From positions 1,150,502,050 to 1,150,566,049 of the forward strand of contig OY728165.1 of the NCBI GenBank assembly GCA_963277665.1: DNA of 64,000 nucleotides, written 5' to 3'. Numbering within the stretch: position 1 is the first letter of the stretch; each line of letters opens with the position of its first letter. This DNA is from Viscum album. Lineage: Eukaryota > Streptophyta > Magnoliopsida > Santalales > Viscaceae. The position numbers and the translations under genes were made by a program. This document shows, piece after piece, positions 22,101 to 34,188 of the stretch. The notes beneath the pieces are model-generated. The model was not told the origin of the DNA, did not search any database, and saw nothing but the letters and a program-made list of their open reading frames with translations.

Positions 22101-22562
22101 CCTAATTATATATAATATATTGTTAAAAAAATATTATGTAAGATAATAAAATTGGATCGATATATTTTATACTCAATTATATTTATACAGTAAATATATA
22201 TGGAAATATTAAAATTTTACAAAGATAATATTTAATTCAATTTTCTAATAGGAAGGATAATGTATTCTAATAATAATAACATGTCCAATTATATTTTAAT
22301 TGTGAATGATAATATAAAGAAATGTTTTTTATCATATTTCTAGTTTTTTAAGTTAATATTAATGAAAATTATATGATTATAAACTTCTATGATAGGATAA
22401 ATATATATTTATTACATTTAACTGGGTTACCATTTTCCATTGTTTGTTATAATCTATTTCTCTATTGAGAATATCCTAATTCAAGGGTTAGTTTTTATTT
22501 TAATCTAAATAAAAATATTGGAAAACTATTATATATGTGAAGAGGTTAAAATTATTATAGAA

Positions 22563-22600
22563 TTATATATTTATATATATTTATATATATTTATATATGA
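22563..22600. repeat. Short tandem repeat of a TTTATATATA unit
   Basis: Between three and four copies of a ten-base AT-only unit. Confidence 0.8.
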
Positions 22601-23951
22601 AATTATCACCATATATATCCCCAAAAATAAGTTTATTTTAGTGATATATAATTCAATTATAAATAAAAATAATAATGTTAAAAAATTTCAATGGATCATA
22701 AAATTACATTTATCTTTATATCTCCATCAACATTTCTTTGATATATCTATTATTTGTCATTTTTTCCTTATTATATTATTTATGGTAAACAATTAAACAT
22801 ATTTTGAGACATGGTGGATGAACCCCATTCATAACGAGACCTATACAAAGAAACTGAAATGATTCCACTGTGTATAAGCCATTAATTGATATATATAATA
22901 ATAATATGAAATGTTGATTCATTATAATTTCATTCACTTATGTTTGTTCTGAGTCACATTTGGAATTTAATCATAATAATTTGTGGTATGTAAATTTGTA
23001 CACTATCATCACTGAGCATCAATGTTTCTATTTTATCTTATATTATATTATATAATAAATGGTGGATTGAACTGAATATAATTAAATTTTTTATGGTTTT
23101 GAGTACATGATTTATTTTTTATTTATAAAATATCCTTTATAAAATTTACTTATCAAGGAATGTGGTTTATAATGTATTAAAAATGAATATTATGTTAATT
23201 TTCAATGTATTCAATCACTAAGAATGTAGAATTATTATACAATAAGATTATAAATGAGCTATAATTATTGAGAATAGTTTAAAAGTAATCTAGAAAATAT
23301 TCAAAATATGATATTATATTTAACTTAATGGACTTATTATATATAAATGGGTCTAACAATCACAACATATATATATGGAATGATTAAAAAATTGTGGCTA
23401 AAATTTAATTATTTTCCATGACCCCATATAATATATTTTTATAGAACAACATTAAGAGATTATGAATTATAATTTTTTTGAACTATAATTTAATATCATG
23501 TGTAGTATTTTGGGATTAATAATTAATATGGTTAGTTTTAGTAGGGGTTCATAAAATTTATAATAAAATGTTTAATTTTTTATGAGATTCATGTATGTGT
23601 TTTTAATATTTTACTATATAAGTAATGTGAAACCATATCCATATGATATTGACAGTGGATTCGATTAATGTTTTTCTACATTATGGTTATATAATTTCAA
23701 TACATAACTAGTATTTTATATAATATTCATGTTTTTATGTATTATAAAATTGATGGAAAATAATTTTTTTGATAAACATGTTTTTAAATACTAATATTTG
23801 AAGATGCCCTAGTCAATAAAATTACTTCAGTAATTAAAATTTATCATTATCATTATGCATATAGTGTATATAAATATAATATAATATATGATATATTAAT
23901 AGCTCTAAATTTTCTAGGATTCATGTAATAGGATATACTTTTTATCATAAG

Positions 23952-23974
23952 GTAATATATATATATATATATAT
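23952..23974. repeat. (TA)n microsatellite
   Basis: About 11 TA units in the AT-rich spacer. Confidence 0.85.
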
Positions 23975-26694
23975 TCCATTTTTTGAAAAAAAAAATAATC
24001 CTTTTACCATGACAAGTGAATAGGCTATGTCATAGGGTACTTCATGGGAATCAATTTTGGATTTTATTACATTGTATGATATAGCATAATGACATGATAT
24101 AACACCACTATGAGTAAAAACATAATTTGATCAATGGGTAAAGATTTATAATTTCATCATTTTAAATGAATATGAAATATTAATATCATAACTTAAAATA
24201 TCTATATATAGTTTAAAACATCAATACAAGGAAGGATTTTTATAATGGAATTATCTAAATTCATTATATGAAAATTGTATGTGAAATAATATTACATAAT
24301 GAAATCATAATTTATTAATTCTGTAAATTCAATATAGATTGAAAATTTTCCAAAAAAAATAATGTTTTATAAATATAAAAATTTAAAAGTATTCATGAAT
24401 GATTCATCAAATATTCATATAATTTTATATTTTATGGATTCTAGTCATTTAAAAAAATTAATATTTCATTAAATAAATATTCTATTTCATTGTTAATATT
24501 TCCCCTATCAATAATTCATCAATGTGATCATTCTACTTACGTTCAATGTAAATTTGTTCTATAATATGAAATTATTAAATAAAGTAAATAAATTAGTTGA
24601 AATGGTTTTAAAATATGTAATTCATTTTATAATAATATATTATTTATGAGGTATGAAATACACAAATGAATTGAGATATGATATATAAAGAGTAGATACT
24701 TCACATGAATTATATATATTACTAAATATAAAATGGGCATACTTAATAATAATTCTTTAGACATGATGTTCTAAAAAAATTAAAAATATATATAATGTCT
24801 AAATATTTATCATAATAAATAATTTATAATCCAAATTTTATAAAAATTTTGCATGTTATATTTTTAGATTATGAATTTTTCATATGTTTTAGAGAATAAT
24901 TATAAAATTTAAATAATTTTAATCCCCTATCATAATGATTATGGAAATATTGAATCTTATTATTTGAATGAAAACCTGCAGTAACTAAATTTTATTTTTC
25001 ATTTATTATGTATTATAAAATTCATTTAACTTTTTTGTGTTTAATTATTTTATATGATTTAATTAAATCAATCCCTAATTAGTATTATTTATTATTATAA
25101 TTTCGGTGTAAATTATTATTCAATATTGATTATAAATTTTATTTAAAATAATTATTCTAGAAATGTTTTCTTCAATTACATCTTTTATTTATTTATTTTA
25201 TATATTAAATCCACTTTTCTTAGAAAATGTAAAATATGGAAAATTAGTTATTTAATGAAACACCAATGATATAATATATGGGCCTCCAACTAAGGAGATA
25301 CAAGAATAATGAAATGAAATCAATAATAGTTAATCTCTTGATATAATAAAATAATATAATACCCAATAGTAGAAAAAGTGACCAAAAAACTCATGTGCCT
25401 CTATAGAATATTATATTTAGTATTGATAAGAACCTAATACCATTACAGAAAATGATAATACTGATCGTCCTCTATAGTTCCACCAATTATTGACCATAAA
25501 TAGTAATATAAAAAAATATTTATTTCATAATAGACATCACGACCAATAGAAATAAAGCTTATTCCCCACCATATTATAAACCACTTTGGAAAATGAAATG
25601 TCTACATTCATTTTATAGTTGATTTGGTCTTCTCACTAGCTTCATATCAGAGGAAATGTCTGAAATCTGGTGTGAAATATATATAATAAAAAAATTCCTC
25701 TATTTTTGATACCTATTTTTTATGAGTAAAATTTTAATAATTATAAATATTGTTTCCGTTAATTTTATATTATATATTTTGTTATTTTTTATATTCATAC
25801 AATTAATTATTTAACTATAAAATTTATAATAAAATGATTATCTATAAATTGGATATACAATTTTTTTGAATATGATAATTTTTTAAACATTCATTGGATG
25901 AATAAAATGAATGACTATAAGGATTTGTGTGTGTATATTTATATATATAATCACATGAATTGTGAAAAAAAATATTAGTATGATTTATGAGGAATATAAA
26001 TTTTTTAAGCATCATACCACTTTAAATACCAATATAATTAATTATATTGATAAATTATAATCATATTGTCATTGAATGTCAAAAATTTTAGGGTTTTTTA
26101 AAATTCACATGTTTATGAATTTTTATATTTATAAAATGTGTATCAGTGGTTATATGTTTGAAATGGTTCAGTTACAAATGCATGTGCGACACTATTATTT
26201 TTGTGTCTTTTTGAATTCGGTTAGGATGACATATAGTTTATTTTTGTCAAATTGTATTCCATATTACAAGCCTTATTTCATAAAAAAAAATTACATGAAT
26301 TATAATATAAATACTCATTATTAAGTATATTATGTTAACTAATTTAATGTATGAATAAATATAGATCATCTCCTATAACTAGATATAGTGGAGGGGATTA
26401 ATATGTTAATATAAATAAATTCAATAAAAATATTTTCCAATAATCCTATAAATATTATTTTCAAAAAAAATATTATATTTTTTTGTTATAAGACATGAAA
26501 CAAAAAATAATAATTAAGGAGAATTATATTTATTTGACACATGTATGAGAAAAAAATTAGTAGATGTTATAAATAAGTAGATTTTTTTGACAATTTAAGA
26601 AAAACCTTCTTGTTATATATAAATTCATATAATAAAAGGTAAGTTACTCTATTTTAAAAAAATTATGAGAAGAATCATAAGGAAACACATAACA

Positions 26695-29335
26695 TGTAAC
26701 AAATTATATTTTCCATGTATTATATTTGGATATAGTATAGATTATTATTGAGACTAGGCATAGAGAGAATTTATGATTTTAAGGCCTTGTGTGCCCGGAA
26801 TAAAGGTTTGAAATATATTAAATATAACACATTCAAAATTTTCATTAAAGAGTGCAATAAATTACAAATAGGTTCCCAGATCAATAATGTGTGGAATCGT
26901 TGATTTTTTTGGGATAATTTTACCCTAGGAGTTACCAAACTATTTTTAGTGTAGGCTATTTTTGGAAAATTCATCACAGGTATAATGTAAATAAATTAAT
27001 TAGATGAAATTATTTTATTTAACTAATGATATAACGACCTAATTTTTTTATTAAAAACATGATCATGGGAAATTTATAGGGTTATCCATGTAACACTACA
27101 GATCATTAGAGATCCATTGGAGAGTGTGTAAGGATATTCTTTTAGTGGATGATGGCCAAATTGAAGATCAATGACTGGTGCGAGATAGAATTATAGGATC
27201 TCACCAACGATCACAATGAAGCATAATTATTTGTTAGGGATCGATCCATATCAAGGTAGAACATTGTTGGATTTTGATTCATTCCCTATTTTTGATTTAT
27301 ATAATGAACATGAATCAGCCAAACAAAATATAGTTTTATGGATCATGTGTTCTTCCTAATTGAATTGTTGGGGGATTTATTGAGAGAATTTTTCAGTGAT
27401 TAATTGTTACTCTTCATTATCCATTCCAATGGAAATTAATTGAGGTCGGCATGATCATTGAACAAGGTCTGTTCCTCGGGATTTATCTAGTTTTTTTCTC
27501 CAACAATTCTTCATTCACCATGGGAATTCGTTGTTTGGCATGTGGTTTGACATAAACTGAGAAATTGATCGTTGCACACCCATTTCATTCCACAAAAATT
27601 TGATATTTCATATCTACGATCTGCATGACATGATGATGGTTTTTCAATGGGATATTAAGTAGATCAGATGATTTATATACCTTATTTATGATCTCTTTAT
27701 CACACAATTAATATCACTTTCTAATATTTTTCCCTAACTGATTCGTAGGCCGCACTCTTGAAAACAACCACGATGAGTCTTGGATGGAATATATCCATGA
27801 TTTCTAGTGATTTTAAGAATGTATTTCAAGGATATGATGGCACGAGTGCATGTGTAAGGATGAACCATGTTTTTTAAATAACTTGAACCACACTTCTTGT
27901 AATATGGGATCATAAAATGTGTGGGACCCTATTATAAGAATTTTGGGTTCTGAGATAGAGATAAGTATTGCACATATTGTGACCTATCATTGGTGGCTCA
28001 ATGTGTACCTTAGAGGGTACATAGACACGGGATGGGTCAAATATTCATGGGCACACTGTATTCTCCCTCACAAATACAACATGTACAGGATTTCATGGGC
28101 ATACCCATGTAATGGTACCCAGGGAGAGTACATGGGTAGCCTCCCTACATGTACCGTTAATAGGACATAGACATCGTCACGTGACATTTTACACAAGATT
28201 GTCCTAGGATCAAATGGATACTCTGTGTACCCAAACTAAACACCATGTAAACCCTTTATTTTGGATTGGAGATTCTAGCCTATATATCATAGAAATGTAT
28301 CCTTAAGGTTTGTTCCCTATATCCATTCCATGAGGGTTAGTACATAATTGCATCCTACACATAGTAGGTCGATCCATTCAAAATTAATTAATGGATACAG
28401 TTGTTGGATTCCTTCTATGAAACCCTATATGAGATCCTATATTCATCCACTTTCCCTTGGTGGAGTTCTTGGTATCATTGTGACCAACACTATACGGTCT
28501 ATGATCTACTATTTAATGGGTTATTCCGGATTGATTTGTTGGTATACATCATGTCTTTTTCTGTGATCCTCATCAGTGTATCATATCTATTTAGACATAC
28601 AGCATATTCTTTCTATGATGAGACTTGATGAGAACTACCTTGTAGATGGATTTCGTCCATGCTATCAGAATCTTGGAGTGTGCACTCCCAGTTGAGTACT
28701 ATATGGAATCGTCGATCTGAAATTATCGGATGGGATTACAGTTGTGACATGACCTTTAGATTGTGCGTCTTTTTTTATTATAGATAAATATTCATGTTGA
28801 AATATACATGTGTAGATCTTACTGTTATTAGTTTAATTTGTTCTTTGTGGTTTTGGGTTATCCTAATAGGTATTTTTAAACTCACCCCTGCATGGGGTTT
28901 CCCCTCATGTGACATGTCTTGTGTAGATGATCAAACATTTGAAATTTTCCTATATTGACTAGGATTACATGCATCTTAGTGTGACTAGATTGAATGAGTT
29001 GTGTTCCTATAGTCTCATGATAATAGTACTTATCATTACCTTCAGGTTAGAGTTGTTTTTAGACTCTTTGTGGTGGGAATTTGTTTAGATCATTTTACAT
29101 TATATTACATCCTAGTTTTGTTTGGATGTTGGATTTATATGTATTCTTGCATGGTTTTTTAATTACTTTTACATTTCACCATTATACGGGCTTCATGATG
29201 TCTATGTCTATGTATAGGTACCTAGGCTATGGCCTTCTATGTTAGTGATATGCCTATATGGTGCTAGTCTCCAGCCCTTATCCTACTAGAGGTGGGATTG
29301 GGGAGTCATGGAATGTAACACTTTAGGACGTGACA
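26695..29335 (+). repeat. Element B 5' LTR (2641 bp)
   Basis: It starts TGTAACAAATT and ends GACGTGACA just before the primer-binding site. Shared segments with 34189-36871 include the first 350 bases, the block near 28400-28560 (GTTGTTGGAT...GGTGGAGTT), and the ending with CAGCCC/CCAGACC and GAGTCATG. The second stem-loop is at 28894-28904 (GGGG-TTT-CCCC); the first stem has lost pairing. Confidence 0.82.
28894..28904 (+). promoter_or_regulatory. Second conserved LTR stem-loop, element B
   Basis: GGGG-TTT-CCCC follows ACTCACCCCTGCAT in the same position as GGGC-TTT-GCCC of element A. One base pair differs on both sides, so the stem is kept. Confidence 0.5.
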
Positions 29336-29342
29336 TAATATA

Positions 29343-29354
29343 GTGGTATCATAG
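29343..29354 (+). other. Primer-binding site of element B
   Basis: TGGTATCATAGG lies seven bases after the LTR end; it has one mismatch to the initiator Met tRNA type site TGGTATCAGAG. Confidence 0.8.
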
Positions 29355-29989
29355 GATTCAATGCTACCATAGAATAGGAGTCTGTGAGACTTTTTGGGGA
29401 GACATTTATATGTTTTCTAACTTCATCCTTTAGTCCAGGGACCCCATTGTTGGTGAGGTGTCCAACGTATCCACAACCTAGAAATGTGATGAGATTCATT
29501 TCAATTTATGGAATAAATAAATTTTTTAGGGAAAATATAGTACAAGAATCATATATGAATGTGATGTCGTTTCCATTTCATTCTAGAGTTATCTCTCGAG
29601 ATATAATCACTGACTATGGTACTCCATTTTTATTTCATGATTCCTCTATGACATATGATATATAGGGTTCAACATTAATATCATGAGGAATATCCCCTCA
29701 ATGATGAGGCATCGATATAGGGAGCAATTCTAGTTTTTTACCTATAGGTGGTGTAGAATATATACCACCACTTGTAGAGTAGATGATAGTACATGTTGTA
29801 CCATCCGATGAGGTTTGTATGTAGAGAACACATAATGGGCTTCAATTACAATCAATCCTTTGAATTTAAGGTAATCCAGACCCACAGGTGGATGGTAAAA
29901 GGCTTGAGGTAACAATGTGACTTTTCATTCTCATCAGGATACCAACAGATCAGATGGTGGTTTTAGAAGTGAGCCTTATTCCTGGCTCA

Positions 29990-30610
29990 GATGGATAAGG
30001 TTGGGGGTTAGTGGTTCTACTTTAAGATGAGGTGACTCTAGTATGGTATGAGTTTGAGAACCTTTTTATTGAGGAGTTATCTCTTGATAAAATAAGGTTT
30101 GGATGTGTCTAGGATCATCTACAGCTCCAAAATATTTACTATATGGTATTTATGTATTAATCGAGGTTCACAAACCTCCCTATGAATGCGATGGATATAG
30201 TTCAGGATCAGTTATTTTGGGAATTCCCTTTGATAGAGTGATATTTAAATACATCTAAGAAACTATTTCCTTATAATGAATTCCTACTTATGTTGGGGTT
30301 ATAGAGAATGATTTCATTGTTGATAGTTTCTAGGATGAGAAGACACGGAAAATAGTTGCTGGATATGGCCCCACAGGAGTAGACACCCCAATGATTGGGA
30401 TCCGACATCAGTCTCAGGGGAATAAAGGTGTGAGAGGTTTTAGGAAGAGGTCCCCGGATAGAGGTTATGAATTTAGGGGCTCAGGGTATGGGTTCAATCA
30501 ACCTAGGGAGAGGTACTTCTACTCTTGTGATATGAGGGGACATCTTCCCCAAGATTGTCTAAATTTTCATACAATTGATAGGGAGACCAAGGATGGGCCA
30601 CCAAAGTAGA
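29990..30610 (+). pseudogene. gag: Element B gag, decayed, with zinc knuckle
   Basis: The frame at 30391-30609 has a basic Arg/Gly-rich stretch followed by FYSCDMRGHLPQDC near 30519-30560. This is a CCHC knuckle whose first cysteine is phenylalanine. Upstream near 30050-30130 the FENLFIEEL block resembles the gag middle region. The rest of gag between 29355 and 29990 is not recognisable. Confidence 0.65.
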
Positions 30611-30834
30611 GTTTGTGGTAGGAGTAGATAGTTCTATAGGTAAGAGGATGTGGATTAGGGGATGGGAGAGCAGGTAGAGGTGGTCAATACATTGATTTTT
30701 TATGACCACCACCCATAGATGGTCCATGCAAGGCTCGTGAAGATGGAGGGTAGGGTTAGGGACAATTGTAGGAGATCATGGTTTATGAACGAGAGGCTCC
30801 ATTAATGATTCAAGGTATGATCTATTACTTTTAT

Positions 30835-31080
30835 ATATTAGGTGTGTTTAGGAGAGACATAGGTTCTAGCCATTAATTTATTACCAAATATCTAGTTGGA
30901 TATTACGGTATTCAGATTGAGCCCTTGGATAAAACCTTGCAGTTGGAGACTCTTGCTGGAGATGACTCAACAAGAACACACTTATGTTGAGAGTGTCACT
31001 TGAATCATAGATGAGAGAATTTCTATTGGGATTTATTTTTAATGGTGATGGGGATTTATTCATTTATCTTAGTTATGGAA
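30835..31080 (+). pseudogene. Element B aspartic protease, decayed
   Basis: A block reading DIGSSH, a stop and then FITKYLVGYYGIQIEPL near 30858-30920 corresponds to the DTGS.H.FI active-site region. The Thr of DTG is replaced by Ile and a stop follows. Confidence 0.6.
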
Positions 31081-31379
31081 AATTTATCTATAAATCATTC
31101 TCGGATATAATGTTTCAAACAACGAATATGGTGCATCCATAGTGATGGGACCAGGTTTTCATTTTTTGGTAAAAATGAAATCCATGTAGTGAATTATGGA
31201 CTCATTCATGGAATGGTGCAATTGATTACTCATCAGTTGGAAAACATGACCCTTGACACAATGGATGTTATGATTTTTTTCCCTTTTGTTGTTTTAGAGT
31301 ATGAGTAAATCTTCTATGAGGATGTTGAAGGATTACCACCACATTTAAAGTTAGACTCATGAATTGATCTAAACCCTTG

Positions 31380-32130
31380 GATAGAATCATTATCTACACC
31401 ATCATATAAAATTTCTCCTATATAGCATCGAATGTTAAGGGTGAACTTGGAGGAATTTCATAGGAATGGTTTTGTTAGAACTAATGTTTCACCCTTGGAA
31501 TCCCTAGATTTGTTCTCCAAGATGGTAGACTGTAGATTGTGGTATTGTGTGAACTATTGGGGGATGAACCTAGTGACTGTGATGAATAAGTAACCAAACC
31601 TGAATATTGATTACCTATTTGATAAGATGGGAGGGTAATTATGGTTCTTCATTGTTTACCAGAGGGTATGATATCTCCATTTATGAGTATGAGATGTTAA
31701 TATATTGACGATGAAATTTAGATGTTGATACAGTCACTATGATTACTGGGTGATTCCATTTAGCACGATGAATGCCCCATCAGTGTTTATGGGACTCTTG
31801 AACTAGACCATTCATCCATACTTATACTAGTTAATGTTCATCTTTGTCAATAATATCCTAGTGTACTTGGCTTCTAGGGAGGAGCACATGATACACCTGA
31901 GAATGGTTCTGTATGTACTCTAAGAGCACTGGACTTATGGGAAACTCTCCATGTGTCCATTTTGAATTCATGAAGTCCACTTTATGGGGAAATTTATCTT
32001 AGAAGAGTGAATGGAGGTGGAGCTTGACATGGTTGGGGAAGTGACATCTTGGTAGGCACCGAATAACTTGATAGAGGTGATAAGATTCCTTTGGTTGGAA
32101 GAATAATAATGGATATGTATACCAGATTTC
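31380..32130 (+). pseudogene. Element B reverse transcriptase, decayed
   Basis: Recognisable pieces are FHRNGFVRTNVSPL, the MNAPSVFMGLLN block near 31765-31800, and FVNNILVYLASREEH at about 31843-31885. The last is the FIDD catalytic block with both aspartates replaced by asparagine. Many stops and frame changes interrupt it. Confidence 0.75.
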
Positions 32131-32159
32131 ACCCGAATATCATATACCTTTAATTATTT

Positions 32160-32560
32160 GACCCAAAAGGGGTATCCTTTAATGTTGAAATAGATTTACC
32201 ATTAAGATTTTCAACATTTGATGATTATATTGATGAGACTCCATCTTGAGATTATGATAGGATTGTGTCATGTGCGTAGTGTTTTGTGATTCATTCAGAA
32301 TCAGTATTGGATGTGTTCTAAAGAAGAGACAAGAAGTGATTTATTATGGTTCACGTTAGTTAATAACACATGAGTTGAACTACATGAAACATTGTGTAGA
32401 GTTAGAAACAGTATTACTCACACAAAATATGTGGTGACTTAACCTGATTGGAGGGTAGATTATCATCTATTATGATCAAAATATATCAATTATATCTTCT
32501 CTAAAAAATATATTAATGTGAGATAGAGGAAATTTCTAGGTTTCCCTTATGATATTGACT
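32160..32560 (+). pseudogene. Element B RNase H, decayed
   Basis: Short blocks follow one another between 32280 and 32540: a serine-rich start, THELNYM-like sequence, LCRVRN and the WR-plus-acidic strand. They occupy the correct place between RT and integrase. No continuous frame remains. Confidence 0.55.
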
Positions 32561-32659
32561 TTATGATTATATTTAATCATGTGAAGAAGAATATGGTACA
32601 ATATTCTCTCATCAGGAGATATTCTCCACAGTTTCTGAACTTGTCATCATAGTAATTTT

Positions 32660-33720
32660 TCTCATTTCATTTCTCCTTTATGGATAGAGATCAATTAGAC
32701 TACCTAGAATTGATGGTTATTTTTCCTTTGAGTTTTCAAAAATTATCCTAGGTAAATCTTGGGTGTGTCCACTATGATACACTATGTATTCAACTAGAAA
32801 TGCTCCTGATTTGTTTTCCAAAAGTGAGGTTCATTTCAATTATTTTTAGAGGATTCATGATGGAACAAGTGATGTTTTAGGAGGAGGATATGAGATTGAT
32901 TCATACATATCCTTTGGAGTTACATCCATGTTTGTAAATTATGTAGTATGAACTCTAATATCATATTTGGTGGTAAGAGATGAAGAAGATGGTTGTAGAT
33001 TCTATCTCTCGATGGCTTGATTTTTAGTAGGTGAAGGATAAGCACCATGTTACAGTTTTTTTATCTCAAACCCATGAGTTTATGGAGTGGAAATGGGATG
33101 GAATATCCATGGAATTCATAATGTATTACCAAATTCATATAGGGGAAACAATCCCATCTGGGTGATCATTGACTGACTCACCATGTCATCCATCATCATA
33201 ACTATTCATGAGCAGTGTTCAGTAGAGGGATTGGGATTACAATATATGTAAGAGATACTAAGAATATAGGGAGTTACATTAATGATAATTTATCGCCATT
33301 ATGTTCACTTTAAATCCATTTTTTGAAGGGATTGTAGGAGGAATTTGGGACTAAGTTACTCTTGATAACAATGTTTCACCCCCAGACTGATGGCTAAACT
33401 GAGTGGACAATTTAGGTACTAGAGGATATGTTGTGAGATTTCATGATGGTCTTTGGTTGTAGTTGAGAGGATCACCCCCACTGGTATTTTTCTCATACAA
33501 CAAAAATACCATTCCTCCATTAGTAAAAAAACATTTGATGAATTATACAGGTGTCTGTATAGGTCACCACTTTATTAGAATGACCCATGAGATACAACAC
33601 TCATTGGACCACTGTTGGTGTGAGAAACTATCTAGAAGGTTGATATCATTCAAGAGATATGTGGACTACATAGAGAATTTATAAGTCTTATGTGGATGTA
33701 AAATTAGGGACTTTGGAGTT
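32660..33720 (+). pseudogene. Element B integrase, decayed
   Basis: LSQTHEFMEWKWDGISMEF near 33060-33120 matches the end of the zinc domain and start of the catalytic core; the first catalytic Asp position reads Glu. Further fragments (NPFFEGIVGGIWD, then FHPQ-like and EWTI-like pieces near 33310-33420) follow the family order. Heavily shifted and interrupted. Confidence 0.6.
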
Positions 33721-33959
33721 TGAGGAGGGAAGTTATGTGTTTTTTATGAGTTTCACATTGATGTGGATTATAGACATTTAGTCAGGGAAACAAGCTATAT
33801 CTTGGATTAATCAGCCCATTCCAGATACTGTGTAGAGTTGGAGAGGATTAATACTACTTAGCTCTGATAATGTAGTTATACTTGTTATATGAAGTATTAC
33901 ACATGTCACAACTAAGGAGGTACATGCAGGACCCACCACATGTTATCAACTAGGTTAAG

Positions 33960-34140
33960 TTGGACAATGAGGATGGAGCTACCTTTTCTGAGTACCTAGT
34001 ACAGATTTAGTATAATCAGGAGAAGATCATTAAAAAGAGAGATATTCTATTAGTTCATGTTTTTTGGTAGCATAAGAATCTCTAGGAGATCACTTGGGAG
34101 AGGGAGTATGAGATTCATTCTCAATAACCACATCTCTTTG
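33960..34140 (+). pseudogene. Element B chromodomain tail, decayed
   Basis: I read EKIIKKRDILLVHVFW, then EITWEREYEIHSQ and PHLFVF near 34020-34145. This is the Tekay-type chromodomain with the YPHLF end; the tyrosine codon is a stop. It is surprisingly readable compared with the rest of the element. Confidence 0.72.
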
Positions 34141-34188
34141 TTTTTCCACTTGTTTAGTATTTTCATGACATAAATCCCAATGGTAGAG

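Larger units (their letters stand above)
19113..26694. other. AT-rich region without recognisable genes
   Basis: About 7.6 kb of roughly three-quarters AT sequence. Short frames exist (19623-19808, 22518-22796, 26076-26324) but their products are low-complexity Ile/Asn/Tyr/Lys strings with no motif. Simple repeats occur at 22563-22600 and 23952-23974. It is most likely very old, decayed repeat DNA, but no family can be assigned by eye. Confidence 0.6.

Noticed and set aside
28348..28628. Overlapping 72- and 75-aa frames with hydrophobic stretches
   Set aside because: They lie within the element B 5' LTR and are disrupted in the 3' LTR; no motif.
29384..29665. 93-aa frame after the element B primer-binding site as an intact gag start
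   Set aside because: Its residues do not match gag blocks; the recognisable gag pieces begin further downstream in other frames.
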